Assembly: GCA_011634665.1 (NCBI GenBank)
Contig: WAEK01000003.1
Location: forward strand, 1,272,501-1,336,500
DNA length: 64,000 nt
Source of the DNA: Mortierella sp. BCC40632
Taxonomy: Eukaryota; Mortierellomycota; Mortierellomycetes; Mortierellales; Mortierellaceae
Reading direction: 5' to 3'
Part shown: one piece after another, positions 20,265-31,721 of the stretch
How the letters are laid out: every line of letters begins with the position of its first letter
Position numbering within the stretch: the first letter of the stretch is position 1
Translations under genes and position numbers: made by a program
Notes under the pieces: generated by a model
Seen by the model: only the letters and a program-made list of their open reading frames with translations
What the model was told of the DNA's origin: nothing
Database searches by the model: none

Positions 20265-22991
20265 ATCTCATCGATCGATAGCCATCGCTTGTTCGTCATG
20301 GTTCATAATGCGGCACGCACTACGCCAGACAACGCCTTGTTCTTCTTAGTTCAAGTCCTCTCTCTTTCGCTACTCGTCTCGCCTTATTTCCCCAATGACC
20401 GTCCAGCGCCTTGTGAGCGCTCTGCCCACAACACCTTCTTTCTCGCCTATCCTCCCCCACCCTTCCCCTTCCTTGCCTGCCTGTTCGTCTCGGACGATCT
20501 TGCCGCTGCTCTGCAGGCCCGATTCTCTGGAAAAACACTGGCGACTCGCGCCATTGCTCTCGTACGCAACTGAACAACTGTCCAGAGCCCCTGCCCCCTC
20601 TTTCCCTCTTTCCTTCCTTCCCTCCATCCTCCTTATCCTTCTTCTCCTCCTCCTCTTCTTCCACCTACCTTCCCAATTCCAGGCCCGATCTTGGTCTGCC
20701 CTTGCCCTTCTCCGCTCTCTTTCCTTCTTTTATCTCTATTGCCCTAAGGTATTCGCAAGCCAACTCCTCCTCGGGAGGCCTCGGGCTCTGCTGTTTCTTT
20801 TTCTCGTTATGCGTTGTTGGATCGACTGTTTTTTGTTTTTTTTTTTTTTTAATTCGACGACGTTTGACATACACTTTGGCTGCTCGTGTTGCCATTGCCT
20901 ACACACGTTGCTCGTCATAAAAAGGAAAAAATAGCCCGCGATGGTCTTAATGAGCAAAAAGAAGAAGTAAGAAAAAAAAAAAAAAAAAAAAAAAAAGGCG
21001 CTATTGTTTCTTTGTGCCTAGGCACAGGATGGTTCAATTGATGAATAGGCGTAACAAAAGGTGTCGAGGCAAAGGACAATAATGCCTGTTGGCGAGAGGT
21101 ATTATCGGATGTATCTCTATGGATACTTGACTCAAAAGAGCTACTGAAAGATCAAACTCTACACACCTGTATTCTCAATGCCTGTTGGGAGAAAGAGAGG
21201 GGGGGGGGTACAGAGTCCATTCTTGGGGAGGGAGAACGGAGAGACATGTTGCTCCACTCTTCTCCCAACGAGGGTTTCCCGGGCGAACCAAAAGACCCGG
21301 ACACACATACATAAACACGCACACACATTTCAGTCTCTCACACACTTGTCCGTCATAATTGCAGACTGGCAAGAGCCAAGTCTCTTCCCTTCTTCACTCT
21401 CTCTCTCTCTCTCTCTCCCTTCCTTCTACTCCAGAACAAAGAAGCCCATCGAGGAAAAAAGAAAGAAGAAAAAAAAAAATAAATAAATACAAAGTCGAAG
21501 GTGCTCAGAGAGCACTGCACTACTCGACATGCAGGGACGCAGCCAGATGCAAAAATGCTCAATCTTGACCTCTCATAACATACGCACACACACAGCTTGA
21601 CAGTCTACTCATCCGATTTGTTTGATCCGCCAAACCAACAAGGATAACTTCGCTCCTTGAGAGAGCTAAAAAAAAAAAAAAAAATCTTGGTAACGTGTAC
21701 ACTCTGGAGTTGGGTCAGTCCAGAAAGAAGAAGAAAAAAAGGAAGAAAGAAAGAAGCAAAAAAAATACGCGTATGTATGCTTGTTTGATAGAAGTCTTTC
21801 TCTCTCTCTCTCTCTCTCTCTCGGCTCTGTTAAAAAGGAAGGAGCTAAGGGCTGGTTTCCGAGAAACAACAGACTTTCTGAAGAGGAGGAGGAGGGGGAT
21901 CTTTGCCAACACCTCAACCAAACAGGAAAAGAAGATTGCTCTCCTAGAATAGTGGAACCGATAGACTCAAGCTACCGCGTTGGCTCTGTCTCAGTTGAAT
22001 TCCTTACTTTTTTTGAAGGGACAAGTCTTCTTCCTTGAAGAACTATCTTCCTCACGTGTTGTTTTTTTCTTCAACACTCTGGACAAAAAGAAAAGAAAAG
22101 AAAAAAAAAAAAAAAAAACTGCTCATCAAACTGACCCACCCCTCGGGCCTTTTAGAGAGAGAAGTAAAACAGGGCTCCAGGATTTGCCGATGTCTTTTTA
22201 ATCACGGCCGTCTTTACTCGCCTCTGTAGTGCGTGTTTGTGTGTGTTTGTGTTTGTGTGTGTTTTTTTATACTACGTACAGCTTCTGAGCCTCGTGCTTC
22301 TACAGGGACTTGGTAGTTGTCTGTGTAAATATCTTTCCCCCCTCCCCTCCCTTCCTCCTCCACCACTCCTTCCCATGCAAGTGAGCCCTATTTCCTGCAA
22401 TTGAGAAAGAGGAGGAGAGGAGAGGTGGGGGAGGGGGAGAGAAGCCAAGCTGGACTTGTCACCTCATTCGTGACTGGAACCAATTATGACTCCTTCCTTC
22501 ATACCATTCCTCTTCCTATCATCCCTCCTCCTCTCCCTGATGATAATTATGATGATAATGATAATGATAGTGATAGACAAGTTTAAAAAGAATGGTTTTA
22601 TAAACAATATACAATGGATTCCAAAAGAACTGTAGACGATGGGCCACTGGGCATTTATTAGTGATTAACATTAAAAGGATAAGGGAGTAGATTTTCTTTT
22701 TTGTTGTAAAAATGAGAGAAATCAAAGATAGATTGGGCATGTTTTTTTTTTTTTTTCTTTTCTTTTGAATTATAGAGTACAGGGGTAAATGAGCCAAAAA
22801 AAAAAAGGATAACCGTAATAGCATTATTTTTTTTTTTTCCAGCAGGAATGCGGTGCTGCTGGTATTGCGGCGGAGAAAAAAAAAAATAGAAAAAGATAGA
22901 AAGGGTCGTTCTCTTCTTTCTCCCCCTCTCCCGGGAGATACAATAAAAATGGGGTGTGTGAGAGAAGGAGGGGAAAGAGTTCGAGCTGGTT
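19761..22991. other. Gene-free upstream region of the RD-rich gene
   Basis: About 3.2 kb between two minus-strand genes. It holds a TCTG/TCCG array at 20137-20170 leading into (CT)n at 20195-20261, A runs at 20971-20996 and 21668-21684, and (CT)n at 21797-21822. No supported gene. Confidence 0.55.
20137..20261. repeat. Compound (CTGT)n-(CT)n microsatellite
   Basis: Tetranucleotide TCTG/TCCG units pass into about 33 CT dinucleotides. Confidence 0.9.
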
Positions 22992-24572
22992 TCACTCCCA
23001 CCACCAACCTTCTTTCTTGGTAGTTGAGGCAGCAGAAACTGGAGTGATTGGCCTCATTTGGGACCGTCTTCGTTCAAGTCCCGGACTCATTGGTCCTACT
23101 GCTGCATGGTCATGGATAGGGGGGCTTTGGGGGGCATAGGTGCTTGCAGTTGACCAGGTGGATGATGAAGACCCACGACTCCATCGCTGCTGATGTGGCT
23201 GGCGTTGCTGGTACTGTTGCTGCATCTGCTGCATCTGTTGTAGCTGTTGAAGAGAGAGACGCTTTGGACGCTGACCCAATAGCTGTGGTTGCTGGTGTTG
23301 TTGCTGCGAAAGAGACCATTGTCCACTACTGCTTCGTCGTGCCTCCTGTCCAGTGAGTTGATCTGGATCATGCTCTGCACGGCTGTCAGGAGTCGAAGTC
23401 GACAATGTCAAAGAAGATGGTGATGGGGACGACGACAAGGCGTCACTGATTTCTTCCGAGTCTCGGCTAAAGTCCGGTTCCTCCCCAAAGCGTGCCCGAT
23501 GCTCACTTCCACGTCCGTGCCCATTGCTCCGCGCGTCATTTTCGGATTCAACGTGGTGTTCCTCTTGTCCATGGGGATGACGCTGTTCATGTTCCAGTCC
23601 TTGCTCAAACCCTTCGATTCGCCCATCTTTGGAAAGCGGAGGACTGGGAAGACATCCTTCGGCAAAGCTCAAATCGGTAGACACTGTTTGTTTGCCTTTG
23701 TTGGACTTGGGAGAGAACAAGGAGCCGCGCGAGAGAGGAGGCAATGACTGTCGTGAGGAACGACCTGTCCGGGTAGTTGAACTGGTCTCGACACGGCCAA
23801 CCGAACTCGAACGCTTAAACTCTGTAGGAGAACCCCATGTCCAAGATGATGCTGAAGCTGACGAGACAAACGAAGACGACGCACACTCGGACCCTTGGTC
23901 CTCAGGGTTCTGAGGCTGTTTCGTCTGATGGGGATGGTGGGGGTGGCGATGCAGTGCCTGTGGACTGGTAGGTAATGAGATGGGCATAGTAGCTGTCGAA
24001 TGGCTGCTAGGGGCAGGAGTGGATGGCTGAGTCGAGAACCCAAACACACTCCGGGTTCTCTGTTTTGTTGGCCGTGTGGGTGAGGATGAAAAGAAAGGCA
24101 GAGTCGAGGTTCGGTAGAGACCTGGACCTGTAAAAGAACTTGGTCTCTTGACAGGGGGTTGTGGCGATGTTGACCAGGTCGAGACCGAGGCCATTTTCGT
24201 ACAGGGGATAGAATGATGTGCACCCTCACAGCTGCTTTCGCCATCCCCGTTACAATTGCAACAACAGCAAGACTCGTCGCTGAGGGTGGGCACGACGGTC
24301 AAGGAGCACTGGGTCGAGGAGGAGATGGAAGAAGTAGAGGCAAGCGTGTCAACAGAAGCTGATAGTGTGCCTGAGCATCGACGTTGCGGTGGTGGCATCG
24401 AGAGGTGGTGGTGAAGTCGGTGGGGATGATCGAGTGGTTGAGAGCCAGGGTTTGGACTGACGGAGAAGGACTTTGTTCGGCGTTTGTTACGCTGGCTCTT
24501 GATCCAAGCCCAAACACCTTCATCTTTGTGTTTCCTGCCATCTGTGCCAAAAAGGTGATCCAGGAAGGACAT
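22992..24572 (-). CDS. Unrecognised serine-rich protein, 526 aa
   Basis: Single-exon gene without a family I recognise. The start at 24572 gives MSFLDHLFGTDGRKHKDEG followed by WAWIKSQRNKRRTKSFS, a short basic-aromatic N terminus. The rest is rich in Ser, Thr, Pro, Gln and His. It has two Cys clusters (ESCCCCNCNGDGESSCEG around residues 101-118), a WTWGSP motif near the middle, a QQ/MQQ stretch (LQQLQQMQQMQQQ) and a C-terminal tail with RRRSQMRPIT ending in GWWWE. Codon use (GAG, TCG, CTC, AAG) looks like the other genes here, and 526 codons stay open through non-repetitive sequence, so I think it is real. The protein is mostly disordered with possible phosphorylation sites. No membrane segment or signal peptide is visible. 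It could be a cytoplasmic or cell-cortex signalling scaffold, but nothing in the sequence decides this. Confidence 0.7.
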   Translation of the reverse strand: MSFLDHLFGTDGRKHKDEGVWAWIKSQRNKRRTKSFSVSPNPGSQPLDHPHRLHHHLSMPPPQRRCSGTLSASVDTLASTSSISSSTQCSLTVVPTLSDESCCCCNCNGDGESSCEGAHHSIPCTKMASVSTWSTSPQPPVKRPSSFTGPGLYRTSTLPFFSSSPTRPTKQRTRSVFGFSTQPSTPAPSSHSTATMPISLPTSPQALHRHPHHPHQTKQPQNPEDQGSECASSSFVSSASASSWTWGSPTEFKRSSSVGRVETSSTTRTGRSSRQSLPPLSRGSLFSPKSNKGKQTVSTDLSFAEGCLPSPPLSKDGRIEGFEQGLEHEQRHPHGQEEHHVESENDARSNGHGRGSEHRARFGEEPDFSRDSEEISDALSSSPSPSSLTLSTSTPDSRAEHDPDQLTGQEARRSSSGQWSLSQQQHQQPQLLGQRPKRLSLQQLQQMQQMQQQYQQRQPHQQRWSRGSSSSTWSTASTYAPQSPPIHDHAAVGPMSPGLERRRSQMRPITPVSAASTTKKEGWWWE

Positions 24573-24763
24573 GTTGCTAGAGGATCGAAAGCAAAGTATT
24601 GCGGTAGAGGAAGTAGATAGTGATACGAGTGAGAAAGGGAGCGTAGAGAAGGGTAAAAGAAAAGGGCAAAAGGGTCAGATTTATATGTTTAAAAAAATAG
24701 TAGAAGAACAGGCGGATGAGAACGGGAAGGAGAGGGGGCTCGATAAAAAAAAAAAAAAAAAAG

Positions 24764-24805
<42 letters not shown>

Positions 24806-27800
24806 GGAGAGCAGGAGCGCACAATGACATCCAGAGTGGGCAGGTCGTGCGATGATATGGCTTCATATGCTTGTTACTCCTGGCTCTGATCCTAATCATG
24901 CTCCTGAAGCGGGAGTCAATCCATGCAAGCCAGCAGGGCGGTGAATTACCTCGGAGATCGATAGACGTCCATGTTGGTACAGCGGCCGTGAAGCAGACAG
25001 GCCTTCTGCTGTTACAGAAGCTGCACGCAAGAGTGATGCGGGGAGTGGGAGCGAAGGCGAGTGAGATTGGGAAAGGCAATAAAGGGAAAAAAAAAAGACA
25101 AAGGTGGGAGTTGACGGGAGTGAGTGCAACAAGTGGCCGAGAGACGAAATGAGCTGGTCGAGGTCGACAAAGCGAGGCACGAGAGCGATTGCCCTGACAA
25201 AAAGTCCCTGTGCAGGTCGTTGTCGTTGTTCGTGGAGGATTAGCGAGCGTGGAAATGCACGGTGAGGGCAGTGAGGAGGAGGAGGAGGAGGACGTCGAGG
25301 AAGAGCGAAGAGAGTGCAGAGGAACAGGAGAGCTGGTGGGCGAGCAAAAGGGCGAGACCAAGAGATGAGCGAGAAAGGAAAGAGACAAAGCGGAAGAGAG
25401 AAGTAAAGGAAAGAGGGAAGAAGAAGAAGAAAGAGAGAAAGAGAGAGAGAAAATGGCCCCGGCTGGAGAACTGGAGAAAGAAGAAGAGGACAAGAGCGGT
25501 CCTATCAGCGGGGTGGTACTCGAGAGCCGAGCCCAACGTGCGGAGCAAGGACAGTGCTCACTCCTCTCCGCCATGGCCACATCCACTTCTGCACCCTCTT
25601 CTTGCTCTCTCTCTTTTCTTTCTCTCTCCCCGATCCGGGTCCAGTTCTGTCCCGCTTGTGCACCCCTGCCATCCTTTCAAGATCCACGCTCTCGATGCTG
25701 TCGAGGTCGCGCGCACCTCTGCCTTCTCCCCTCCCCCTCCCCTGGCTTTCCTTGCCGTGTCTCCCCTCCGTTGTAGTTTCCTCCGCTGCCTCCTGGTCTA
25801 TGTCTGCGCCTTTGTGTCTCTTTGGCTGTGGGCCGTGGTTTGGCCTTTACACTCTCAGCGAGGTCAGCCTATCGTTCATTTCGGACCACGATCTTTCAAT
25901 CATTGGGCCTGCATTAACAGGCATCTTCTTGGCTGAGTACAGCCCAAGACCCAGCCTGTTTTCTTCACAACTCCATTGCCAATGAGAAGAGCGAGAGCCG
26001 GAGCGAGAGCAAGCCAAGCCCGCTGCACGATAGCCAACGCGGCTCCAGGGTAAGTTGGAAGGATGAGAGAGGGGAAATGACCCAGGCAACCCATGCATTT
26101 GGGGTGGATGTCTTATCGCTCTTGAGCAGTAATAAAAGAAAAAAAAAATAGCCAAGAGACCTTGAAAGTGAGACGATTTGCCTCATGGAAACCATTGGGA
26201 GAACAGCAGTGGCCCAACATCACGAGAGAACCGCACCGATCAATAGGTTCACACCATTCGCCTCTCTCCACTATCACATACCACGAAGCACGTATCTGCT
26301 CCTTCTCATTTGGTCACCCTTCTCCTTCCTTCCCTTGCCTTGACACACACACGACCCTGATAGCGTGTTTCCCTGCTCCCCCTCCTTCTCCCTGTCCTCA
26401 TTTTGAAGTATACAGACGACAGAACAACTCGGCCCTTTGAAATGCCGCAAAAGAAGTAGTGTAACAAACAATTCAAGCCCAAGTGGCCATCTGGACATCT
26501 GGACAAACGAACGAACCGTCTTCTAGGCCACGCGCACATGTGGATTTGCGATGATACCGCCCTTTGTGTGTGTGTTTTCACAGTACCAGTCGAGACTTTG
26601 CGCGCCAAAGCGAGCTATTTGGCAAAGTGTGTCCATCCTCACTGGGTCTCTGTGTCACCACGGTAGCCCGGCACACTTCCTCCCGAGCGGCGACTCAGTT
26701 GCCTCCATCCTACTGTCAAGGGTCGATCAAGCGCAGACAAAAGTAAAGGGGGAGAGAAAAGGGACGCGGGAAAATGGTAGAGAACGTAAAAAAAAAAAAA
26801 AAGGTAGAAAAGAGAAAGACGACGATTGAGAAAGAGTCGGCAACAGAAAAAAAAAAAAAAAAACGCCTCTCCCCTTCTTCTTGCTTGTGCATGTCTTTCT
26901 TCTTTCCAGCTAGGGACAGAGGTCAACAAGTCAAAACGCAGAGTCCAGGCCCCGCCCAGAGTCAGGACAACGTGTCCACCAAATCTGATGCTTATTTGCG
27001 GGGGCCCTTTTTTCTTTCTTTCATCGCGTCAGAGATGCCGAGGGAAAAGGACGACTGGATAATGTCCATCGTTGCCCCCCACAAATGCTTCGCAATGCGC
27101 ATAGTTCCTTCTCTCTCTCTCTCTCTTTCTCACACTCACACACACTCACACTCACTCCCCGCGGCAGCCCTTGAATATGAGAAAACAAGGACCTACAGTC
27201 ATTGTACATTCCCCGGGATGGTCGATCTTCCGCTGTCCTGCTCTCTTTCTCTTGCACGACCTGCTCTTGTCATCATCTCTTCCTCCTCCTCTTTCTCCTT
27301 TTTTTTTTTTTTCTCCCTGTTCCTGAGAATTGCCCATTGGTGCGACTTGCCACAGGACCACAGGACCACTTTCTTTGGTTATCCAAGAAACGGAGTGCAA
27401 GAGCAGATTGAGACCAGGTCTTCACACACACAGGGGTGCCCAGGGATTGACAAATAACACCTTAGGACAACAAGAGATTATTGACTGAGACGAGTTGAAG
27501 ATAGAAAGCGAGAAAGTGTGTGTGAGAGTGAGCGCGGGTATATGTGGAACGACCTTCTGAAGGAACCAAGCAAGAGAGAGTGAGAGAGAGAGCGAGAGAG
27601 AGCGAGAGAGAGCCCGATTGGAAAGAGACGTGCCAGAGCAAACAAAATGGACCCACTTCTGAACAGGGAGCTGAGAGTATGCTCGCCTTGCAGTCAAAAG
27701 TCCTGCAGGCAAAAAAACAAAAAATCAAACAACCGCTATCATATGCATGTCCGAACAGATGGCATTTTCGGATGCATGCCTTCTTTTTGTCCGTTATGTT

Positions 27801-28085
27801 GTGTCCATTAGTCCAAGGGCGGACGGACAAAAAAAAAAAAAAAATCAAAGACCCCTCCTCTACTCTCGCAACGCCTCACTCCAAAAATACGCCTCACCCC
27901 CTCCCCCCAAACCCAATTCAACAATTACAAGAACAAGCTCCAAACGGAATCTATTTTGCGCTGTGTATGTACTGTACAATGCGTGCATGCACTGCAGCCT
28001 GAAAAAATAACCCCCCCAATCATCGCAGTGAAATGAACACAGGTCTTCTCTTTTCCTCCAAGCAGGTATTGACTACATACATCCC
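24573..28085. other. Gene-free region, 3.5 kb
   Basis: Lies between the serine-rich gene (its 5' side) and the 3' end of JJJ1. It contains (GA)n at 24771-24801, A runs at 24745-24762 and 26848-26863, and (CA/TC)n around 27110-27160. Several long frames overlap on both strands but are Ser/Leu/Phe- or Arg/Lys/Glu-only, as expected from CT/GA-rich DNA. No supported gene. Confidence 0.55.
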
Positions 28086-30748
28086 TTACTTGCGCTTCCC
28101 GCGCCCCTTCTTGCCCTTTCCTCCACGTCCACGCTCGTCTTCGGAGGAGTAAAAGTCGTCCTTGGAACTGAGCGCGGGCGAAGCTCCTGAACCTGAGGCA
28201 ATTGTTCCCGAGCCTACAGTCGTCACCGTCGCGTGTCCCGTCTCCTTGATATGATTAAATAGCTGGTTCTTGCTCTCAAAGTCTGCCTTACATACTCGGC
28301 ACTTTAACGCTCCTACTCCTCCTACTCCTCCTGCAGCAAGCTATATTCATTTTCACACGGGTATGAAAGGAACAAAAGGTTTTAGGAAAAGATACTAATA
28401 AAAATACCCATGCAAGTCGGCAAATCCTAGAAAGATCCATCCATTCCATGAAAAATATTAAAACATCCTTTTTTTTCTTTCTTTCTTTCGTAGTATGAAA
28501 AAAAAAAAAAAAAAAAAGTCCTTTTGTCTGCCTACCTTTTGGGCTGCTGCATCCGATCGCGCCTTTCGCTTTGCCTTGCCACTCAGCTTTTTTCCTTTAG
28601 CTCCGTCAGGTCCATCAGCATCTGGTGACTCAGCTCTTGATCCAGGCGCCGTCGATAAGGCAGGTGTTCCTCCCTGCTCATTGTCTTCTAGACCCTCCGT
28701 CTCGCCTTCATCGCTGTCATCAAAGCCGCTCTTCTTCTTGGGCTGTTTCTTATTCCCACGGAGGTTTCGACTAGGCGTGCCATTTCGAGACCGATTCGCG
28801 GACGCGTTGAGGCGCATGGAGCCGAGCAAATCCACAAGATCATCCTGGTCCATCTCCTCCAGCTGTGTCTCGTCGACTACGCCATCCTGATCTGCAAATT
28901 GAAATTGCTCTACACCCGTCGCTGTTGACATTACGTTCTTTTTCTTGTTCTTCTTTTTGGACTTTAGTGAAGAATAGGTTGGTACAGGTGCGACGATCTC
29001 TTCTTCACTGTCCTCATGGAAACTGATCGCCTCTTCTACCTCATCTTCCGAAGGGGGCTTTTCTTTGGACTGTCTGCTCTTGGTTGCTTCAGTCATACGC
29101 AATAGTTCGGCATCCTCGTCTTCATCCAACTCTTCATCATCCACTTCGTCTCCTTGGTTATCGGATTCACTCAGGTCCCTCATCATGTCCTCTTCGTGCA
29201 TCAGCTCGAGTCGAATATCTTCGACCGCCTTCAAGTGTCGTTTGCTCCGCTCATGATTCTTCCATTGTCTTTCTGACTTGAATGTCTTGTCACAGACGAC
29301 ACACTCGAACTCTTGATCATAAAAACCATCTTCTGGACCTCCTGCTCCATATTGACCCTGCTCCTCTCCTTGATCCCCTTCCTGATAATCATTCTCATCT
29401 TCGTCCTCATCGTCTTCATCCTGAACCTTGGCCCAATCCTGTTCCCGGTATTGTTCAGCTCGAACACGAAGCATTTCCTTTTCACGTTCCAGTCGTGCCT
29501 TTGTCTCTGCTTTGGTTTGCTCCTGGCGCTGTTTTTGTTGCTCCTGATAGGCCATGAATCGAGGGTCACGTTTCCTGACGTAGGCCGCAAGGGACTAATT
29601 TAGATACAAAAAGATCCCGTTGAGCAATAAGAAGTCAGTTACCACTGATCTCCTCTCTCCAATATCAAAAAAAAAAAAAAAAAAAAGGAATCTCCATGAA
29701 AAGCAATGCGCTTACCAGAACAGTGTCATTAAACTCTTTTCGGGCCGTATCTCTGAACTTTTTGTTCTCCTTTTCCATTGCCCTCCGAACTCTTCGATCC
29801 GGTGCTTCCGAGAGCCTAAATTTGTCGCACCATGAAAATGATTTGACTGTCGAAAAAGTCAGCCAGGCATTGTAAAACTGCTTGACATCATCTCCTCCCA
29901 TCGACGTCTCGGGATTCGCCTCGTACACGGAGGCAGATCCGCCAAAGGTTGGGAAATGAGGAGGAGAGGCCCGGGAAGAGGATGAGTCGTTTGCCAGTGA
30001 AAATGCTTCTTCTTCTTCCTGAGCCAGCTTTTCAAAAATGTTTCTATACACAGCATAAAAGCCCTTTAGAAAAAGAAAAGTTGATGGTTAGAAGATAACT
30101 CAACGATTGAACACAAGCGGAGAAAAAGAGGAAAGAATCCAGCTTACTTCTGCATTGTTCTTGAAGCCCTTATAGATCGTGCTGCTAAAATACTTCATTA
30201 GATCGGCACTCGTTGTTCCAGCTACTCCTTCTGCCTGATCCGATTTTTCATCTACAAGGGATTGGAGAAGAATACGAGAGAAGGAAGGACAATCAACACA
30301 ATGGTTAAAAATTCGTAGGCAAGAGATCCTAGGCCAATCTCCATGATATCGCAGTCCTGATCCAGTTCTTCTTTCTTCTTTACCTCCTCGGAGAATGGCG
30401 TCGCGATGAGAGTCATACCATGCGCGCTCCTGTGGATCGGACAAGACCTCGTATGCTTCTGCGATAGACGCAAACTGTTTTGTGGCCTCTTCGACCCTAT
30501 GGTGATTTTTATCTATTAAAGGAGAGAGGGAGAGAAAGGGGCGAAGCGGGAAGGACACAGCGATGACGCTGATTAGAACGGCCGAACAGAGGATAAAACA
30601 AGAGCTGGTTAGTGGGCCAGGCAACAGAGGAAAAAAAAAAAATCTCACCTGGATGCCATTCTAATGCCTTTTTCCGGTATGCTTTTTTAATGTCAGTCTC
30701 GGATGCGTTCTTCTCCACGCCGAGGACGACGTAATGACAAGTTCTCAT
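28086..30748 (-). CDS. JJJ1: J-domain ribosome-biogenesis factor Jjj1 / DNAJC21
   Basis: In yeast, Jjj1 works with Hsp70 in the cytoplasm to release Arx1/Rei1-type factors from late pre-60S particles; the human orthologue is DNAJC21. Six exons (30649-30748, 30384-30512, 30148-30251, 29716-30063, 28536-29594, 28086-28340) give 664 aa with all phases consistent. The J domain spans residues 1 to about 77. Its HPD motif (32-34) is completed across intron 1, where a GAT codon is split. The family-specific middle has [29 protein letters not shown] and the [20 protein letters not shown] block. An acidic, lysine-rich region surrounds a first C2H2 zinc finger (C325, C328, H341, H347). A second C2H2 finger near the end (C594, C597, H610, H616) is followed by a basic tail. 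Two fingers are the DNAJC21/Jjj1 signature. Slightly longer than yeast Jjj1 (590). Its start lies 388 bp from the divergent AsnRS gene. Confidence 0.95.
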
Positions 30749-31136
30749 GGCTAGAGCCTAGCGAGTCTACTGGAATGAGGGGTGTAGAAAATAGGAATGC
30801 TGAAAGGAAGTGAACGGGGGAATATACAGTGGAGATGCCGCACAGAAAGAAGGTGATTTAGAAAGAGGAGGGGTTGAGTAGAGAGAGGAAAAAAACAAAA
30901 AAAAGAGGTGATGCAATGGATAAAGGCAAGAGAACTTCTGCGGGCAATGGAGTAGAACTGCGGCTCGTTTTCAAAGGCGCGCTTTTTTTTTTTTTTCCCT
31001 TTCTCCACGCCTCGATAAACAGCAGTCACTCCCCATGAGTCTTCGGGAGAGACCTGATCAACTTCCTTCTGCTCATTCTTGTCCCTGCAAACCCGACATT
31101 TGAACATCGTCCGTCCAGAAGAGTCCATAGAACATC
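30749..31136. promoter_or_regulatory. Shared divergent promoter region, JJJ1 / AsnRS
   Basis: The two start codons are 388 bp apart on opposite strands, so both core promoters and leaders must lie here (or inside the genes). An A/T-rich segment with a T run sits at 30983-31000. The last 120 bases next to AsnRS are repeat-free and open on the minus strand. No clear TATA box. Confidence 0.5.
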
Positions 31137-31680
31137 ATGCTCAGGAGTGCCACAAAACCTATTCTCAAGAGTTCTCAAGCTCTCTCATTACGTCCGTGCA
31201 TCGCCCAGTCTCCTTCGGCCCTGTCTTTTTCGACCTCCTCATGCCACACCCTTCTAGTTACTAGAGCCCAAGGACCTGGGTCCTCTCGGATACTGCCATC
31301 CTCCTCCTCCTGGCTCCAAACAAGACATCTCTCCACTACCACTGCCACACCAGGAACTACAGCCACTATCCATACCCGATCTGTGCTTCCCAACAAGACA
31401 ATTAAATCCATTCTTGCCACAGCAGCTCCAGAGACACCCAATGTCAAGATCCAAGGATGGATTCGCTCCACGCGTCAACAAAAGAGCGCCACATTTATTG
31501 AGGTTAACGATGGATCAAGTCTCAAGGGGATACAGGCAGTCCTGAGTGGTGGTCAAGGCAAAGGGTAAAGTGAAGCTGAAGAGAAGAGGAAGGAGAGCAT
31601 GTGCAGCCGTTTAAAGAGTCAATTGAAAGTAATTGGATGATGAAACACTCACTTATGTTCCAAAATACCTCTCCCTCTTC

Positions 31681-31721
<41 letters not shown>

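Noticed and set aside
24681..25586. 301-codon minus frame and overlapping 224-codon plus frame (25262-25936)
   Set aside because: Ser/Leu/Phe-rich and Arg/Lys/Glu-rich translations are what (CT)n/(GA)n-rich DNA gives; no domain or splice logic.
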